DNA of 64,000 nt from the NCBI RefSeq assembly GCF_009729095.1, contig NZ_VTGX01000001.1, positions 1,860,001-1,924,000 on the forward strand, given 5' to 3'. Both the position numbers and the translations under genes were made by a program. The DNA is from Mycolicibacterium sp. CBMA 247 (GTDB lineage Bacteria; Actinomycetota; Actinomycetes; Mycobacteriales; Mycobacteriaceae). Below are positions 62,330 to 64,000 of the stretch, in pieces; the first letter of the stretch is position 1, and each line of letters starts with the position of its first letter. The notes beneath the pieces were generated by a model. It searched no databases. It saw nothing but the letters and a program-made list of their open reading frames with translations, and was not told where the DNA came from.

Positions 62330-63409
62330 GTGACATCCAAGATCCGTGTCTTCCAGGTGGCTACCGGCAACGTCGGCACCGAGATGATCAAACGCATCGG
62401 CAAGCGTCCCGACCTCGAACTTGTCGGATTGCATTGCTACACACCGGAAAAGGTGGGCCGCGATGCCGGTGAGATCGCCGGCATCGATCCGACCGGGGTG
62501 ATCGCCACCGGCTCGATCGACGACATCATCGCCGCCAAGCCCGACGTGCTCACCTTCCACGGCGTGTTTCCCGACGAGGATCTCTACGTGAAAGTCCTTG
62601 AGGCCGGGATCAACATCGTCACCACCGCGGACTGGATCACCGGTTGGCACCGCGACACCAACCACCCGCACCCCTCCGGCAAGCCGGTATCGCAGCTGCT
62701 GGCCGAGGCGTGCGCCAAAGGCGGGTCGACCTTCTACGGCACCGGGATGAACCCGGGCGTCAACCAGATCCTGGGCGTGGTGTGCTCGGCCGACGTCGCC
62801 GAGATCGAGAACGTCACCACCATCGAATCCGTCGACGTGTCATGCCATCACAGCAAGGACACCTGGATCGAGGTGGGCTACGGCCTGCCGGTCGACGATC
62901 CGTCGATCCCGGGCAAGTTGGAGAAGTACACCAGGGTTTTCGCCGACAGTGTGCTGTTGATGGCCGACTGCTTCGGGTTGGAGCTCGACGAGGTCAAGTT
63001 CACCTACGAACTCGGCGCCTGCACAAAGGATGTCAACCTGGGCTGGTACACGCTGCCCAAGGGATCGCTGGGCGGCAACTACATCAAGTACCAGGGCATG
63101 GTCGACGGCGTGCCGCGCGTCGAGACCCATCTGGAATGGCAGATGACCCCGCACACCGACCCGAGCTGGGATATCAAGGGCTGCTACATCACCCAGATCA
63201 AGGGTGATCCGTGCGTCTACAACAAGCACATGATCTTCCCGAAACCCGGTGTGGACCTGTCCGATCCGGATTCATTCGCCTCGATCGGCATGACCGTGAC
63301 CGGGCTGCCCGCACTGAATGCCATCGCCTCAGTGGTCAAGGCACCGCCCGGGTTGCTGACGAGTGCCGACGTGCCGCTGCGCGGATTCGCCGGCCGCTTC
63401 AACATCTAG
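62330..63409 (+). CDS. NAD(P)-dependent amine dehydrogenase-like / dihydrodipicolinate reductase-like oxidoreductase
   Basis: A 359-residue protein with an N-terminal Rossmann domain (VFQVATGNVGTEMIKRIGKRPDLELVG, about 6-32) and a dihydrodipicolinate reductase-like C-terminal half (FYGTGMNPGVNQI, about 135-147). This is the 2,4-diaminopentanoate dehydrogenase family, which includes native amine dehydrogenases from mycobacteria. The reaction may be reductive amination of a ketone or the reverse. GTG at 62330 with AGAAGAG upstream is used; a TTG at 62321 overlapping the Rieske stop is an alternative. Last gene of the TetR-controlled unit. Confidence 0.82.
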   Translation: MTSKIRVFQVATGNVGTEMIKRIGKRPDLELVGLHCYTPEKVGRDAGEIAGIDPTGVIATGSIDDIIAAKPDVLTFHGVFPDEDLYVKVLEAGINIVTTADWITGWHRDTNHPHPSGKPVSQLLAEACAKGGSTFYGTGMNPGVNQILGVVCSADVAEIENVTTIESVDVSCHHSKDTWIEVGYGLPVDDPSIPGKLEKYTRVFADSVLLMADCFGLELDEVKFTYELGACTKDVNLGWYTLPKGSLGGNYIKYQGMVDGVPRVETHLEWQMTPHTDPSWDIKGCYITQIKGDPCVYNKHMIFPKPGVDLSDPDSFASIGMTVTGLPALNAIASVVKAPPGLLTSADVPLRGFAGRFNI

Positions 63410-63413
63410 CATT

Positions 63414-63483
63414 CCTGGCGCGAGCAGACGCAAAAGTGCCCAATTCCGATGGGAAAAGGGCACTTTTGCGTCTGTTCGCCAGG
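63414..63483. repeat. Long perfect hairpin, probable bidirectional terminator or REP-like element
   Basis: A 17-bp perfect inverted repeat (CAGACGCAAAAGTGCCC at 63425-63441 and its complement at 63458-63474) with a 16-base loop. Outside it, CCTGGCG (63414-63420) pairs with CGCCAGG (63477-63483). The element fills the 79-bp gap between two converging genes. The A4/T4 tracts in the stem fit a terminator in either direction. From memory, similar CAGACGCAAAA palindromes recur in mycobacterial intergenic regions, so it may also be a dispersed repeat. Confidence 0.75.
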
Positions 63484-63488
63484 CTAGA

Positions 63489-64000
63489 TCAGCCGAGGAT
63501 CAGGCCTTCGCCGTCGGCGGTGACGTTGACCGACACCACGTCGCCGTCGTGCACCTGCCCGGCCAGCAGCATCTTGGCCAGCTGGTCGCCGATGGCCTGC
63601 TGCACCAGGCGGCGCAGCGGGCGGGCACCGTAGAGCGGGTCGAAACCACGCTCGGCCAACCACTGCTTGGCCTCCAGCGACACCTCGAGGGTGAGTCGGC
63701 GCTGAGCCAGCCGCTTCTGCAGCTGAGCCAACTGGATGTCGACGATCGACACCAGTTCCTCGGGGTTCAGCGCGTCGAACAGGATCACGTCGTCCAGCCG
63801 GTTGATGAACTCGGGCTTGAACGCCGCCCTCACCGCCGCCATCACCTGCTCCTCGGTGCCGCCGGCACCCAGGTTGGAGGTCAGGATCAGGATGGTGTTG
63901 CGGAAGTCGACCGTGCGGCCCTGACCGTCGGTCAACCGGCCCTCGTCGAGAACCTGCAGCAGCACGTCGAACACGTCCGGGTGCGCCTTCTCGATCTCGT
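63489..64000 (-). CDS. clpB: ATP-dependent disaggregase ClpB, C-terminal part (cut by window edge)
   Basis: The last 170 codons of ClpB, running off the right edge. [28 protein letters not shown] is the end of the second AAA+ domain, ILTSNLGAG the sensor 1, [15 protein letters not shown] the arginine-finger region and [27 protein letters not shown] the C-terminal domain with sensor 2. ClpB works with DnaK to resolubilise aggregates. Rv0384c in H37Rv. Confidence 0.96.
   Translation of the reverse strand, partial: EIEKAHPDVFDVLLQVLDEGRLTDGQGRTVDFRNTILILTSNLGAGGTEEQVMAAVRAAFKPEFINRLDDVILFDALNPEELVSIVDIQLAQLQKRLAQRRLTLEVSLEAKQWLAERGFDPLYGARPLRRLVQQAIGDQLAKMLLAGQVHDGDVVSVNVTADGEGLILG

Overview
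The window looks like the chromosome of an environmental, fast-growing Mycolicibacterium (Mycobacterium sensu lato). The right half has the gene content I remember from M. tuberculosis H37Rv Rv0356c-Rv0384c: thioesterase, purA, Rv0358, the M50 protease Rv0359, DUF3151, Rv0361, fba, dedA, the aerobic CO dehydrogenase genes, ttfA and clpB. The rest adds mycobacterial hallmarks: a 13E12-type DUF222/HNH protein with an SOS box, a Ddn-like F420 enzyme, LLM oxidoreductases and a close relative of the M. vanbaalenii (R)-amine transaminase. Homology and H37Rv statements are from memory; no search was run.

Region 1 (1-15561) is an accessory catabolic cluster. A leftward block encodes a CarAa-like Rieske oxygenase, an MhpB-like extradiol dioxygenase, a meta-cleavage-product hydrolase, a 47-residue membrane peptide and a second hydrolase cut by the left edge. 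A divergent rightward block gives the electron-transfer partners (type 2 ferredoxin reductase, 7Fe ferredoxin) and an MFS transporter. A TetR regulator follows, then a second leftward series: 2-hydroxypentadienoate hydratase, EamA transporter, APC permease, an alpha/beta-hydrolase-fold protein with a degenerate triad, copper amine oxidase, a His/Met-rich membrane protein and an aldehyde dehydrogenase. Together these suggest uptake of an amine, oxidation to aldehyde and acid, ring dioxygenation, meta cleavage, C-C hydrolysis and hydration. The substrate is unknown. The lower-pathway aldolase and acetaldehyde dehydrogenase are not in the window. A degenerate 13-bp motif recurs in the intergenic regions of this cluster.

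Region 2 (15562-29242) is mixed accessory DNA: a gene-free stretch, a Ddn-like protein, an LLM oxidoreductase, a GNAT protein, a DUF222/HNH protein, tandem AraC regulators, an IS481-type transposase remnant, a secreted ricin-type lectin, an SDR, an amine permease/(R)-amine transaminase operon with a LysR regulator and dyad sites, and a xylulokinase.

Region 3 (29255-42511) is mostly housekeeping: metZ, rhodanese and purT, a Na+/H+ antiporter, a hydrolase-P450-ferredoxin operon, purA, a site-2 protease and a CDF metal exporter behind an ArsR/SmtB-like operator. Region 4 (42531-64000) holds Rv0360c/Rv0361-like genes, fba, dedA, a form I CO dehydrogenase operon with accessory genes and a divergent LysR regulator, GH76, a TrmH-family methyltransferase, a lipoprotein, ttfA, an inserted TetR/Rieske/amine-dehydrogenase-like unit, a long intergenic hairpin and the 3' end of clpB. 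Several starts carry a TANNNT hexamer 6-7 bp upstream and no clear ribosome binding site, consistent with leaderless transcription.
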